Positions 17,052 to 24,990 of a DNA stretch of 64,000 nucleotides are shown one piece after another. Under the pieces are notes generated by a model, which worked only from the letters and a program-made list of their open reading frames with translations, ran no database searches and was not told the DNA's origin. This stretch comes from Streptomyces sp. NBC_00390 (GTDB lineage Bacteria; Actinomycetota; Actinomycetes; Streptomycetales; Streptomycetaceae), in NCBI RefSeq assembly GCF_036057275.1, contig NZ_CP107945.1, positions 8,246,001 to 8,310,000 of the forward strand, read 5' to 3'. Positions within the stretch are counted from its first letter, which is position 1, and every line of letters begins with the position of its first letter. Position numbers and translations under genes: made by a program.

Positions 17052-17465
17052 AACCGGAATTTTAGCTTTTGCCCCTTTCGTTCGCCCGGCGTGGCGAAGG
17101 GGGCGAGTAGGGGAAACGGGGCGATGGAACGCCGGCTGGTGGGCGCACAGCCGACCGGATCGGCGGCGCGTCCACCAGGTGACGGACCCGATGACCACTA
17201 CCGGAGTGCTCGACCCGTCGTGATGGATCGGGAGGTGCGCCCCGGTCGGGGAAGGCCGGGAAGAGCGACCAGTCGTGCGCCGGAGTGTGAAAGCGGTTGC
17301 TATTGACCATTCAACGGGTGGGCGTGGCGGTCAGTGAATGTCAGGGCCACGCCCGTCGCAGATGCGTGCCTCATGCAGGGCGCCCCTGCACCAGCGGCCG
17401 ATGCGCCTCGCCCGCCCTGTCGGGGGACGGCGGCGGATGCATCGACCGGCGCTGCCGGCCCGTTG
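17052..17465. other. Intergenic region, no gene seen
   Basis: About 410 bases separating the start of the ABC transporter gene from the end of the EF-hand gene. It must carry the promoter of the ABC gene. Nothing else recognisable. Confidence 0.4.
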
Positions 17466-17720
17466 TCAGCGCCAGCCGAAGCGGCGGTTCACCACCACCT
17501 CGAACTCTTCCAGGGTCAGTACGGCGTCCCCGTTCTGGTCGGCAGCGTCGAACAGTGCTGAGGAGGCATCGGCGTCTCCCAGCGCCCAGAACGGCAGGTC
17601 CCCCGACGCGGCCAGGTGCGGGCCCTTCTTCCGCATGGCGGTGATGACCTCCTCGCGGGTCAGGGTCCCGTTGTTGTCCAGATCGAGCGCCTCGAACAGC
17701 TTGCGAGCCTTGTCACTCAT
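17466..17720 (-). CDS. Small EF-hand calcium-binding protein
   Basis: An 84-residue protein with two EF-hand loops. The first, DLDNNGTLTREE, is canonical (Asp-1, Asp-3, Asn-5, Gly-6, Glu-12). The second, DQNGDAVLTLEE, has Ala where Gly is usual at position 6 but keeps the acidic ligands. The protein resembles the small calerythrin/CabD-type calcium-binding proteins of Streptomyces, presumably buffering or sensing cytoplasmic Ca2+. The start MSDKARKLFEALDLD is chosen because the upstream extension is non-homologous. Monocistronic. Confidence 0.85.
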   Translation of the reverse strand: MSDKARKLFEALDLDNNGTLTREEVITAMRKKGPHLAASGDLPFWALGDADASSALFDAADQNGDAVLTLEEFEVVVNRRFGWR

Positions 17721-17814
17721 CCCGTCGTCCCCGTCTCTTTCGTCGATGCGCGGGCCGGCCACCCCCACATGGGGTGAAACGCTTTTTGTCCCACCCCGGT
17801 TCCACGCATCGCCC

Positions 17815-17950
17815 GCAAGGGCATAGACCTCTCCCAGCGGCTGGGCCCTCTCCGTTGGACCGTGGAGCGCAAGGTGGCGTGGCCGGCCGGGTGTCGCCGC
17901 CTGCACCGCCGCTACGAGCGCAAGGCCGCACACTTCCTGGTGCCGCGTCA
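17815..17950 (+). pseudogene. IS5-type transposase C-terminal remnant
   Basis: The translation LGPLRWTVERKVAWPAGCRR followed by LHRRYERKA matches the conserved C-terminal segment of IS5/IS4-class DDE transposases (usual form RWVVERTLAWL...RRLRIRWERR), including the catalytic glutamate region. Frame is lost directly afterwards and nothing of the N-terminal part remains. Confidence 0.6.
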
Positions 17951-18049
17951 GGCAACCTCTGCTCTTTTGGGCGGGGTTGCGCGTCCTGCTGCGAACGTGA
18001 CGTCGGATATCCGCCAGCGCGATCCATGCCGAGTCGAGAGTCTGGGTGC

Positions 18050-18532
18050 ATGACTACGACATCGACGGTCGCCTTCCGGGTCCGTGCGCTGCCCGCTGAG
18101 GTGCTGGACAGGGTGCGCACCACTGGAGTCGACGCCTTCGGGAATCGTGTGGAGCGCATCACCGCCGAGGGCGGCGATCCCCTCCGCTGCTGTCTGCGCA
18201 ACGCCGAGTCCGGCGAAGACCTGCTGCTCTTCGGCTACCAGCCGCCGCTCCCTGCCAGCCCCTACCGTGAGGTCGGCGCCGTGCTCGCGCACGCTGCCCC
18301 CTGCGCGGGACCCGCCGACGTCAGCAGCTATCCGCCGGACTGGCGCGGACGTCCGCAGGTGCTGCGGGCATACGATGCTCGCGGCTGGATCCACGACGCG
18401 ACCAGCGTGCACGACGGCCAGGATCCAGAGGGAGCCATCGCTGAGCTGCTCGCGGAGCCTGACGTGGTGCAGGTCCACAGCCGCAACGTCGCCTGGGGGT
18501 GCTACATGTTCACGATCACCCGCGCCGGATAG
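18050..18532 (+). CDS. DUF1203 family protein
   Basis: A 160-residue protein that fits the DUF1203 family over its full length: FRVRALPAEVLDRVR at the start, CCLRNAESGEDLLLFGYQP in the middle, and PHDVAWGC-like RNVAWGCYMF near the C-terminus. Function is unknown; the fold has been described as ferredoxin-like. The ATG at 18050 is where family members begin; the frame is open further upstream across the IS remnant but that part is non-homologous. It is bracketed by two transposase fragments, suggesting an unstable site. Confidence 0.8.
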   Translation: MTTTSTVAFRVRALPAEVLDRVRTTGVDAFGNRVERITAEGGDPLRCCLRNAESGEDLLLFGYQPPLPASPYREVGAVLAHAAPCAGPADVSSYPPDWRGRPQVLRAYDARGWIHDATSVHDGQDPEGAIAELLAEPDVVQVHSRNVAWGCYMFTITRAG

Positions 18533-18620
18533 GGCGGGGTCGCACCGGCCGGCGTCCGCAACAGTCGCGCCGATGGGCGGCGGTCCGGCTGCGGTCGAAG
18601 CGATCGTCCGCAGTCTGCAC

Positions 18621-18800
18621 ATGGCTGAGCGAGTGCGGGTGCGTGAGATCGACGACCATGAGGGCAGACGGCTGCTGCGGATCATCCGCAGAGGCACCGG
18701 GTCGGTGGTGACTTGGCGGCGAGCCCGGATGGTGCTGCTGTCCTCGCAGGGCATGACCGTGCCGCTGCCGTTCTCAGCCGGCCGGGACATGGTCCACCGG
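18621..18800 (+). pseudogene. IS630 transposase N-terminal remnant
   Basis: From ATG at 18621 the frame reads MAERVRVREIDDHEGRRLLR then RRGTGSVVTWRRARMVLLSS, the characteristic N-terminal helix-turn-helix region of IS630-family transposases. About 45 codons later homology ends; a short GRDMVHRF stretch further on suggests an internal deletion. Confidence 0.6.
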
Positions 18801-18897
18801 TTCTTCTTTATTCCGTTGCAGCGAGCCGTTCTGCGATCAATCATGGCCGTCATGGAGCGGCCGAGGCAGATCATCGAGTGCGGAGACTCGTCCTGCG

Positions 18898-19419
18898 ATG
18901 CTGGCGGGGCAGAGCGACTTCGCTGCGGCATTCAAGTTGATCGAGGAGTCTCTGGACCACGTGCGCCCCTGGGAGCCGTGGGTCGCCCGGCACAGCGAGA
19001 AGAGCACCCGAGACTTCCTCGCGAAGACCGAGTCGAAGTGGGCAAGCGGTGACGGGTACAACTACGCCATCGCCAAAGAGGGCACTCTCATTGGCATGTG
19101 CCAGACCTACCGCGGGGCCGAACCGCAGAGTCGGCGCATGGGGTACTGGCTGCACCCTGCCGCCACTGGCCAGGGCGTCGCCACGAGAGCGACGTCGGCC
19201 ATGGTCACCGAGATGTTCACCCTGCCGGACGTGGAGTACCTGGAAATCGCGCACGACCTGGCCAACACCTCCAGCGCCGCAATACCACGCCGGTTGGGCT
19301 TCACCGAAGCCATGCGTGAACAGGCAACGCCGCCCGTAGCACCCTCAGGCAGCGGGATCGACGTGGTCTGGCGGCTCAACCGCCCTACGCCGCACGTTGA
19401 CGGCCCGCCCTGCCCCTGA
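18898..19419 (+). CDS. GNAT N-acetyltransferase, N-terminus probably frameshifted
   Basis: A 173-residue acetyltransferase of the RimJ/RimL-like GNAT group. The acetyl-CoA region is GYWLHPAATGQGVATRAT (about 81-98), followed by LEIAHDLANTSSAAIPRRLGF. Relatives begin with a strand such as RLVLRCW; here RRLVLRCW is encoded immediately upstream (about 18875-18905) but in a different frame from the body. Either a one- or two-base indel has disrupted the gene, or translation starts at the internal ATG 18898, giving a protein missing its first strand. It could be a recent pseudogene or contain a sequencing error. Confidence 0.65.
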   Translation: MLAGQSDFAAAFKLIEESLDHVRPWEPWVARHSEKSTRDFLAKTESKWASGDGYNYAIAKEGTLIGMCQTYRGAEPQSRRMGYWLHPAATGQGVATRATSAMVTEMFTLPDVEYLEIAHDLANTSSAAIPRRLGFTEAMREQATPPVAPSGSGIDVVWRLNRPTPHVDGPPCP

Positions 19420-19753
19420 ATGTCTGAACCCACCGGGCTCAGCTCCTGTGCCTTCGGTACCGAACGAGACGACCTGAGTCGGGCCGGTGTCTGGGGCCGG
19501 ACAGGACTGGGCGCGTCCGCCCGCAAGAGCGGTGGGCGGACGCTCCACGCACGCAGCGCCGGGCGCGAGTCCACATGAGGTCAGTGCATCGGGGCGCTCG
19601 GCGGCAACCAGCAGCGGCCGGGCCATTGATGCCGTCAGCGCTGCGACGGGTCTTTGGCGAGCGTGCCCGCCACCAGGATGGACACCTGACCAAAGCGGGA
19701 CCCAGCACTGCTGTTGATTCCCGGTGAGTTCCCAGACCTTCTTGAGGCTTCCG
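19420..19753. other. Gap between convergent genes
   Basis: No gene seen. It holds the hairpin at 19513-19543. Confidence 0.4.
19513..19543. terminator. Bidirectional terminator-like hairpin
   Basis: GCGTCCGCCC (19513-19522) and GGGCGGACGC (19534-19543) form a perfect 10-bp stem around an 11-base loop, between the convergent GNAT and FG-GAP genes. Confidence 0.55.
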
Positions 19754-21259
19754 CTACTCGTCGATCGCCGCCCCGAACTGCGCGTTCGCCACCGGTGCCC
19801 CGAGGCGTGCCCCGTCGAAGGTCCACGTGCTCTTTGCGACCAGCCCCGACGACGACGCGGGGATGACCCATACGAAGCCGTCGTTGGTGTTCTCGCCCGG
19901 TGCCGCCGCCAGCAGGCCGAAGAGGCCGTCCTTGTTGGCGTCGATCAGCCGGACCTGACCGCCCCAGCGGTCCGAGGTCTCCGCCACGCCGGGGATGTCG
20001 GCGAGCTGCTGGTCGAAGCTCTTCGCCCCGACGTTGGTGAACCCGGTCGGATCGCCGCGCAGCACCCACACCGCGCCCGCGTTGGACACGCTGCCGATGT
20101 CCTCGCCGGGTGCGCCGATGGCGAGGTCCGGGTGGCCGTCGCCGTCGGTGTCGCCGGCCGACAGCTCGGCGCCCCACTGGTCGCCCGACTCCGCGACACC
20201 CGGGATGCCGACGGAGTCCTGGGTCCAGTACTGCACCGGCTCCGGCTCGAGGCCGGACAGGTCGCCGCGGCCCACGTAGAGGGTGATCCCGCCGCCCGGC
20301 GGCGAGCCCACGCCCGTTTCGCCGATGACGAGGTCGTCCTGTCCAGTGCCGTCCCAGTCGCCGGAGACGATGGCCGGGCCGCCCGGGAACGTGCCGCCGT
20401 CGCCGAGGCCGTCGACGTCCGGCGCACCGTGCAGCACCTGCACCGAGCCGACGCCCGGCTGGTCGCCGGTGGTGACCCCGGAGATGGCCAGGTCGGCCCA
20501 GGAGTCCTCGTTGTAGTTTCCGTGGCTGAGGTTGCGGAACTCGAAGCCGGCGTCCTGCGGCGAGAAGTCCCGCGCCCGCATGCTGCGGTCCGACATCTTC
20601 AGCTGCTGCTGCGCCGTCCCGCCGGGCGGGGCGGTGAAGAACAGCAGGGCTTCGTCCTCCAGGACGGCGATCGAGTCACGCGGGTTGGCGTTCGGGTCCG
20701 CCGGGTCCGGGGCGAAGTACCTGGCCGCTTCGATCGCCCGCCCGAAGTTCGCGCCGGCCCGCAGTTCGTCGGGGTTTTCCAGCCAGGTGCTGTCGGCCCC
20801 ATGCAGCCCGGTCGGCGAGCCCCAGAAGACGATGGCGCCGCCCGCGTCGGACAGCCCTGCCAGGTCCTCGCCGGGGATGCCGACGATCGCGTCGTCGTAG
20901 CCGTCGTTGTCCAGGTCGCCGGAGGCCACGGCTCGCCCGAAGCCGTCGCCGGCCTCGGCACCGCCCGGGACGCCCGAGGTGTTCTGGTGGATGACGCTCT
21001 TCTTGGTGGTGCTGAGACCGCTTGACGAGCTGTACTGCACCGTGACGTAGCCGGCGCCCGTCGCACCGCTCACCGTGGCGCCCGGGGCGCCGGTCAGCAC
21101 GTCGTCGAAACCGTTGCCGTCGTAGTCGCAATTGCGCTGCTGCCAGCCGATGGACGGAAAGGGCACTGCGGCCTGTGCGGCAGGCGCCGCAAAAGCGGCG
21201 CCGCCACCGAGGGTGAGGAGTGCCGCGGCCGTGACGGCCGCGCTTCTGATGTGACGCAC
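19754..21259 (-). CDS. Secreted FG-GAP repeat protein
   Basis: A 501-residue extracellular protein. A signal peptide is clear (basic VRHIRS, hydrophobic AAVTAAALLTLGGGAAFA, cleavage near AQA-AVPF). The mature part consists of FG-GAP/integrin-alpha-like beta-propeller repeats, each with a calcium-binding loop: DYDGNGFDD, DLDNDGYDD, DTDGDGHPD, DANKDGLFG, with intervening IVGIPGED- and IAIGAPGED-like strands. The GTG at 21259 has AAGGAGG eight bases upstream, which decides the start. Such proteins bind carbohydrates or other proteins outside the cell; the Streptomyces members are uncharacterised. No adjacent partner. Confidence 0.88.
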   Translation of the reverse strand: MRHIRSAAVTAAALLTLGGGAAFAAPAAQAAVPFPSIGWQQRNCDYDGNGFDDVLTGAPGATVSGATGAGYVTVQYSSSSGLSTTKKSVIHQNTSGVPGGAEAGDGFGRAVASGDLDNDGYDDAIVGIPGEDLAGLSDAGGAIVFWGSPTGLHGADSTWLENPDELRAGANFGRAIEAARYFAPDPADPNANPRDSIAVLEDEALLFFTAPPGGTAQQQLKMSDRSMRARDFSPQDAGFEFRNLSHGNYNEDSWADLAISGVTTGDQPGVGSVQVLHGAPDVDGLGDGGTFPGGPAIVSGDWDGTGQDDLVIGETGVGSPPGGGITLYVGRGDLSGLEPEPVQYWTQDSVGIPGVAESGDQWGAELSAGDTDGDGHPDLAIGAPGEDIGSVSNAGAVWVLRGDPTGFTNVGAKSFDQQLADIPGVAETSDRWGGQVRLIDANKDGLFGLLAAAPGENTNDGFVWVIPASSSGLVAKSTWTFDGARLGAPVANAQFGAAIDE

Positions 21260-21739
21260 AGGAGAACCTCCTTGGTCTCCGAGGCTGCCTACGGCGTCCC
21301 GCTCAGCCGCGGTGGATTGTGCGTGGGGCGGTCGGCGGAGGTGCATGCTCGGTTCCCCGACGGAACGCCCCCGTTGGGTAGTGGTGAGGGCAATGCCCGT
21401 ATTGCACTTACCGAGAAGACATCCGAAGTTCGTCAAAGGTTGTACGCCCCGCTGGAAGGGTCGTCCGACGTAGAGCGGTCTCAGTCCGTCACGGAGGCGA
21501 AAGGGGGGTGCTTTCGCTGCCGCCGATGCGAACGGCGCCCGTTGTCGTCACCTCGAACGACGAGCTGCGCAGCTGGGTGAACGCGCTGGTTCACCTCCCT
21601 GCGGGCCTACAGCATGTTCCTGATGTCCTGCGATCGTCTGGTGCGCTCACCTTGGGAAGAATCGGGACCGTCGGTGTACGACTTCCTGGGTCCGGACGTG
21701 GTCCCGCGCACCGTCGGCGAGAGCTCCACCGTCCCGATA
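21260..21739. other. Promoter of the FG-GAP gene and unassigned DNA
   Basis: About 480 bases. Upstream of the FG-GAP start lies CAATGCCCGTATTG (21391-21404), a small inverted repeat. The part from about 21510 has open frames but none that I recognise. Confidence 0.35.
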
Positions 21740-22100
21740 CATCCAGCGGTGGTGCCGCCGCTCCCACGGCGGGCTGACCGCGAAAGTCCATCTCGCAGCC
21801 GACGGCAACTGCCACCCCCTGGCCGTCGTCCTCACCGCCGGACAGGCCGGTGACGTACCCGCCTTCGCGGACGCGATGGCTCGCCTACGCGTCCCGCGCC
21901 GACGCGGACGGCCCCGAACCCGGCCGGACATGGTCTTGACCGACGAGCCGTACTCATCGCGCGCCATCCGCGAGCACCTGCGTCGGCGCGGTATCCGCGC
22001 GGCGATTCCTGTCTCCGCGGATCATCGGGGACTACGTCGAGGCAGCCGTGGCGGCAGGCCACCCACCGTCGACCGTGCGGCATACAAGCAGCGGGCGGTG
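21740..22100 (+). pseudogene. IS5-family transposase fragment (5' and 3' truncated)
   Basis: Readable pieces: GGLTAKVHLAADGNCHPLAV, TAGQAGDVPAFADAMARLR, RRRGRPRTRPDMVLTDEPYS, SRAIREHLRRRGIRAAIPV and GGRPPTVDRAAYKQR. They are consecutive parts of an IS5-family transposase (about 280 residues when whole). One frameshift lies near 21850-21880. The N-terminus and the final VERCIN...RYEK block are missing, so the element is dead. Confidence 0.75.
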
Positions 22101-22160
22101 AGCCACCGCGCCGACCAGGTCATCCCGACGAGCGCCGCAAGGGCAGGGCGCGGGAGCCTG

Positions 22161-22733
22161 TCAGCGGACGACGTCGAAGACGTTCTTCTGCAGACCGTTG
22201 GCGTAGACCTCGTGCTCGACCAGCTTCAGCTTCTGCGTGTCCTTGTCCGTGGCGCTGAAGAGCCGCTTGCCCGCGCCGAGGAGGAGCGGGAAGACGAGCA
22301 GGTGGTAACGGTCGATCAGGCCGGCGTCCGAAAGGGCCTGGTTCAGGGAGGCGCTGCCGTGGACGATGATCGGGCCGCCCTCGGTCTCCTTCAGCGCGGC
22401 GACGTCGTCGAGTGAGCGCAGGATCGTCGTCTCGCCCCAGTTCGACACGAGATCGTCCTCGGTAAGGGTGGTGGAGACGACGTACTTCGGCATCGCCTTG
22501 TAGTCGGCGAAGTCCTCCATATCGGGCCACACCGGGCTGAATGCCTCGTAGCTGGTCCGGCCCATCAGCATCGCGGTGGCTTCCTTCTGCTCCCGGCCCT
22601 TGATGTCGAATGCCTCGGGGAGGAACTCGACGTCCTTGAAGGTCCACCCGGCGTTCCGGTAACCGGGCTCGCCGCCCGGGGCCTCCACAACGCCGTCGAG
22701 CGAAATGAAGGCGGTGCTGATCAGGGTACGCAT
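22161..22733 (-). CDS. RibD/DHFR-like dihydrofolate-reductase-family protein
   Basis: A 190-residue protein of the RibD C-terminal / bacterial dihydrofolate reductase-like superfamily. MRTLISTAFISLDGVVEAPG is the usual start, LMGRTSYEAF is the conserved GR-T-Y motif, GGPIIVHGSASLNQAL is the nucleotide-binding segment and LLVFPLLLGAGKRLF follows. These enzymes probably reduce a heterocycle with NADPH; substrates of the Streptomyces stand-alone members are unknown. GAGGAG precedes the ATG. No operon partner. Confidence in family is high, in reaction low. Confidence 0.85.
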   Translation of the reverse strand: MRTLISTAFISLDGVVEAPGGEPGYRNAGWTFKDVEFLPEAFDIKGREQKEATAMLMGRTSYEAFSPVWPDMEDFADYKAMPKYVVSTTLTEDDLVSNWGETTILRSLDDVAALKETEGGPIIVHGSASLNQALSDAGLIDRYHLLVFPLLLGAGKRLFSATDKDTQKLKLVEHEVYANGLQKNVFDVVR

Positions 22734-23054
22734 CTCAGTCTCCTCGGTGTCTCGTGTCTGCTTCTCAGCGGGTTCGGTCGGTGCGCGTTTCGACCATATT
22801 CGTGGCTGCGGTGCACCAACCGTGAATTCTGACTGCGGATCACGGAGAAACTCATCGGCCGTCCCTTCCGGCGGCCTCGGCCATCCGGCTCACCTCGGTG
22901 AGCCACACACGTGCCCGATCGTGAGAACTGCCGGCATCGCAACAGCGACGAGCGGTGCATGACCCGCCGCGAACAGTGCGCCGCATCTTGATGCAGTCGG
23001 ACTCGGTGATCCGAACGAAACGGCCTGGCTCTGGTGCGTCGCCGTTGTGCACTC
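22734..23054. other. Intergenic region, no gene seen
   Basis: About 320 bases with the promoter of the RibD-like gene. No recognised element. Confidence 0.35.
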
Positions 23055-24222
23055 TCAGTGCGCCGGGCCGTGGTACGGAGTGGTGACGTCGTCGTAGGCC
23101 AGATGCATGATCATGCCGCTCTCGGCGTGTTCGAAGTTGTGGCAGTGGTCCATCCACACACCGGGATTGTCGGCGCTGAAGTCGATCTCATAGCTCTCAC
23201 CGGGGGCGACATTGAGGGTGTCGGTCCACCAGGTGCTGCCGGTGACCGCCTCGCCGTTGTACGTGCCGGTGCGGTCGGGTACGAAGCGGTAGACGTGCCT
23301 CTCGCCGGGGCGTACCGGGTTCTGGGTGACGCCCGGCACCCCGTCCTCCGCGTTGGGCACGTCCACGCCGTGCCAGTGCAGGGTGACGCCCTCGACCACA
23401 TCCTTGTTGACCAGGGTGACCTCAACCAACTGACCTTTCCCGACTCGTAGTTCGGGGCCGGGGCTGATTCCGTTGAAGGTGAGTGCGTCGATCTTCTTGC
23501 CCGAGGACAGCCGTACGGTGCCGTGCGCGGCGGTCAGGGTGAAGCGGGCGTCGGGGGTGCCGTCGCGCGGGCCGGTCAGCTCGTCCACGGAGCGCATGGC
23601 CGGGGTCCCGGCGCCGTGCCCACGGCCCATGGCGTGCACGGAGTGCCCGGCGCGCTCCGGGCCACCGCCCCAGTCCGTCGTCGCGGACTCGCTGACCAGG
23701 AACAGGCTGCCCAGCGCGGCCGCGGTGACCACGGCGGCGACCCCGGAGAGCCAGGGCAGCCGGGCCAGGCGGCCGCCGCGGGAGCGCAGGTCGTCGAGCA
23801 GGAGGGAGGCTCCGATAGTCGTGGCCAGGACGAGCGCCGACGCCCCGGCTGCGACCGGCAGACCCTGCGGACCGGGCGGGACGTACAGGAAGTAGAAGGA
23901 CAGCCAGGCACCCATCGCCGTGGTGTGCGCGGCGACGGGACTGGACCGCACGAGAGCCCACACCAGCGGCAGCACCACGACGGGCAGGCCGAGCAGGAAG
24001 CGGTGGGTGACCAGCTGCCCCCCCGCTGGTCGCCAGCAGCAGCACCGCGACCGCCAGCCGGGCGGCGACGACTGCGGCGGTGACGTACAGGACGAGCGGA
24101 TTTCGCCGTGCCTCGCCCTGCTGTGGTGGGGACTGTGCCTGGCGGCGGCCGGCCCGGCGGCCCAGCAGGCCGCCGGTGACCGCCAGCACGAGCCAGTACC
24201 AGATCGGTGAGGAAGAGCGGCT
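23055..24222 (-). pseudogene. Multicopper oxidase with frameshift and internal deletion
   Basis: The 3' 307 codons (23978-23055) read through: membrane helices, then a cupredoxin domain with copper-ligand motif HWHGVDVPNAEDGVPGVTQ, and the C-terminal copper site WMDHCHNFEHAESGMIMHL. Between PDRTGTY and NGEAVTGSTWW the segment that normally carries the WYHSH-type ligands and the whole second cupredoxin domain (some 200 or more residues) is absent. Upstream membrane helices (ARLAVAVLLLATSGG) are in another frame, changing at a run of seven C near 24010. The N-terminus is cut where the SRPBCC gene ends. Either a recently decayed gene or a sequencing error at the C run plus a real deletion. Confidence 0.75.
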
Positions 24223-24228
24223 CGGCCA

Positions 24229-24669
24229 CTACTCCGCCGCCTTCTTCAGGGCGTCGAGCCAGCCGCTGAGCGAGTCGTCCAGCGCGGCGGCGAGGTTGTC
24301 CCGGTCGGCGTCGACCGGTGCGCCCGCCCAGGACTCCCGGGTGCGGACGACGACGCCGTCGCCGTCCTCGGTGAAGGTCCACTCGTGCACGCCGGTGATG
24401 CCGTGCGCGGGACCGCCCCACAGGATGCGGTGCCGGCCGTCGACCGCGTAGATGGTGGAGTCGATGGACAGGCCCGCGGTCACCCAGTGGAAGGTGGTGC
24501 CGGGGGCAATGGGGCCGTCGAGCCGGGCCTCGGTGATGTCGGACTGCCAGTCGGGCCAGAAGCCGATCCCGGTGTGCAGCTGCCAGACCCGCTCGAGAAG
24601 AGCGCCGATCCGGATGGTGTGGTCGGCGACGACGGGGGCGTTCTCGTCGATGGTCGTGGGGTAGGTCAT
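24229..24669 (-). CDS. SRPBCC (polyketide-cyclase-like) protein
   Basis: A 146-residue START/SRPBCC-fold protein with a hydrophobic ligand cavity. Typical features: IRIGALLERVWQLHTGIGFWPDWQSDI (read about residues 19-45), PGTTFHWVTAG, and a C-terminal helix SGWLDALKKAAE. MTYPTTIDEN is taken as the start; an upstream in-frame ATG would add 15 arginine-rich residues. It is co-directional with and downstream of the carotenoid-oxygenase gene, separated by the 103-bp repeats, and may act in the same pathway. A role in ligand binding or cyclisation is possible; nothing in the sequence names the ligand. Confidence 0.8.
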   Translation of the reverse strand: MTYPTTIDENAPVVADHTIRIGALLERVWQLHTGIGFWPDWQSDITEARLDGPIAPGTTFHWVTAGLSIDSTIYAVDGRHRILWGGPAHGITGVHEWTFTEDGDGVVVRTRESWAGAPVDADRDNLAAALDDSLSGWLDALKKAAE

Positions 24670-24738
24670 GGCGTGTCCTCGGTGTCGGGGCCCGGGCCGT
24701 CGTGGGGGAGTCACGGCGGCCCGGGCGGCTGGGGCGGA

Positions 24739-24990
24739 TCAGGCGGGCATCTCGGTGTCGGGGATCCAGTGGCCGTGGATGCCGGACGGGTACGGTGCCC
24801 GGGCGCCGCAACGAGGCCGCGGGCCGGGCGGCCGAGGTGGGTCGGGCGGGCAGTTCGGTGTCGGGGATCCAGTGGCCGTGGATGCCGGACGGGTACGGTG
24901 CCCGGGCGCCGCAACGAGGCCGCGGGCCGGGCGGCCGAGGTGGGTCAGGCGGGCATCTCGGTGTCGGGGATCCAGTGGCCGTGGATCCCG
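24739..24990. repeat. 103-bp tandem repeat copied from the 3' end of the dioxygenase gene
   Basis: Two nearly identical 103-bp units (24739-24841 and 24842-24944) precede the authentic gene end at 24945, and the first about 45 bases of the gene end are the third copy. Each unit contains the antisense of the last codons GIHGHWIPDTEMPA (the middle unit with a few changes). The period is not a multiple of three. The extra copies lie outside the coding sequence, because the gene's own stop is at 24945-24947. Confidence 0.9.

Noticed and set aside
14589..17306. A 905-codon plus-strand frame opposite the FHA-ABC transporter
   Set aside because: His/Asp/Gly-rich shadow without motif; the minus-strand gene has complete FHA, Walker and signature motifs.
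21510..21739. Coding sequence between the FG-GAP gene and the IS5 fragment
   Set aside because: Open frames exist on the plus strand but none gave a coherent or recognisable protein.
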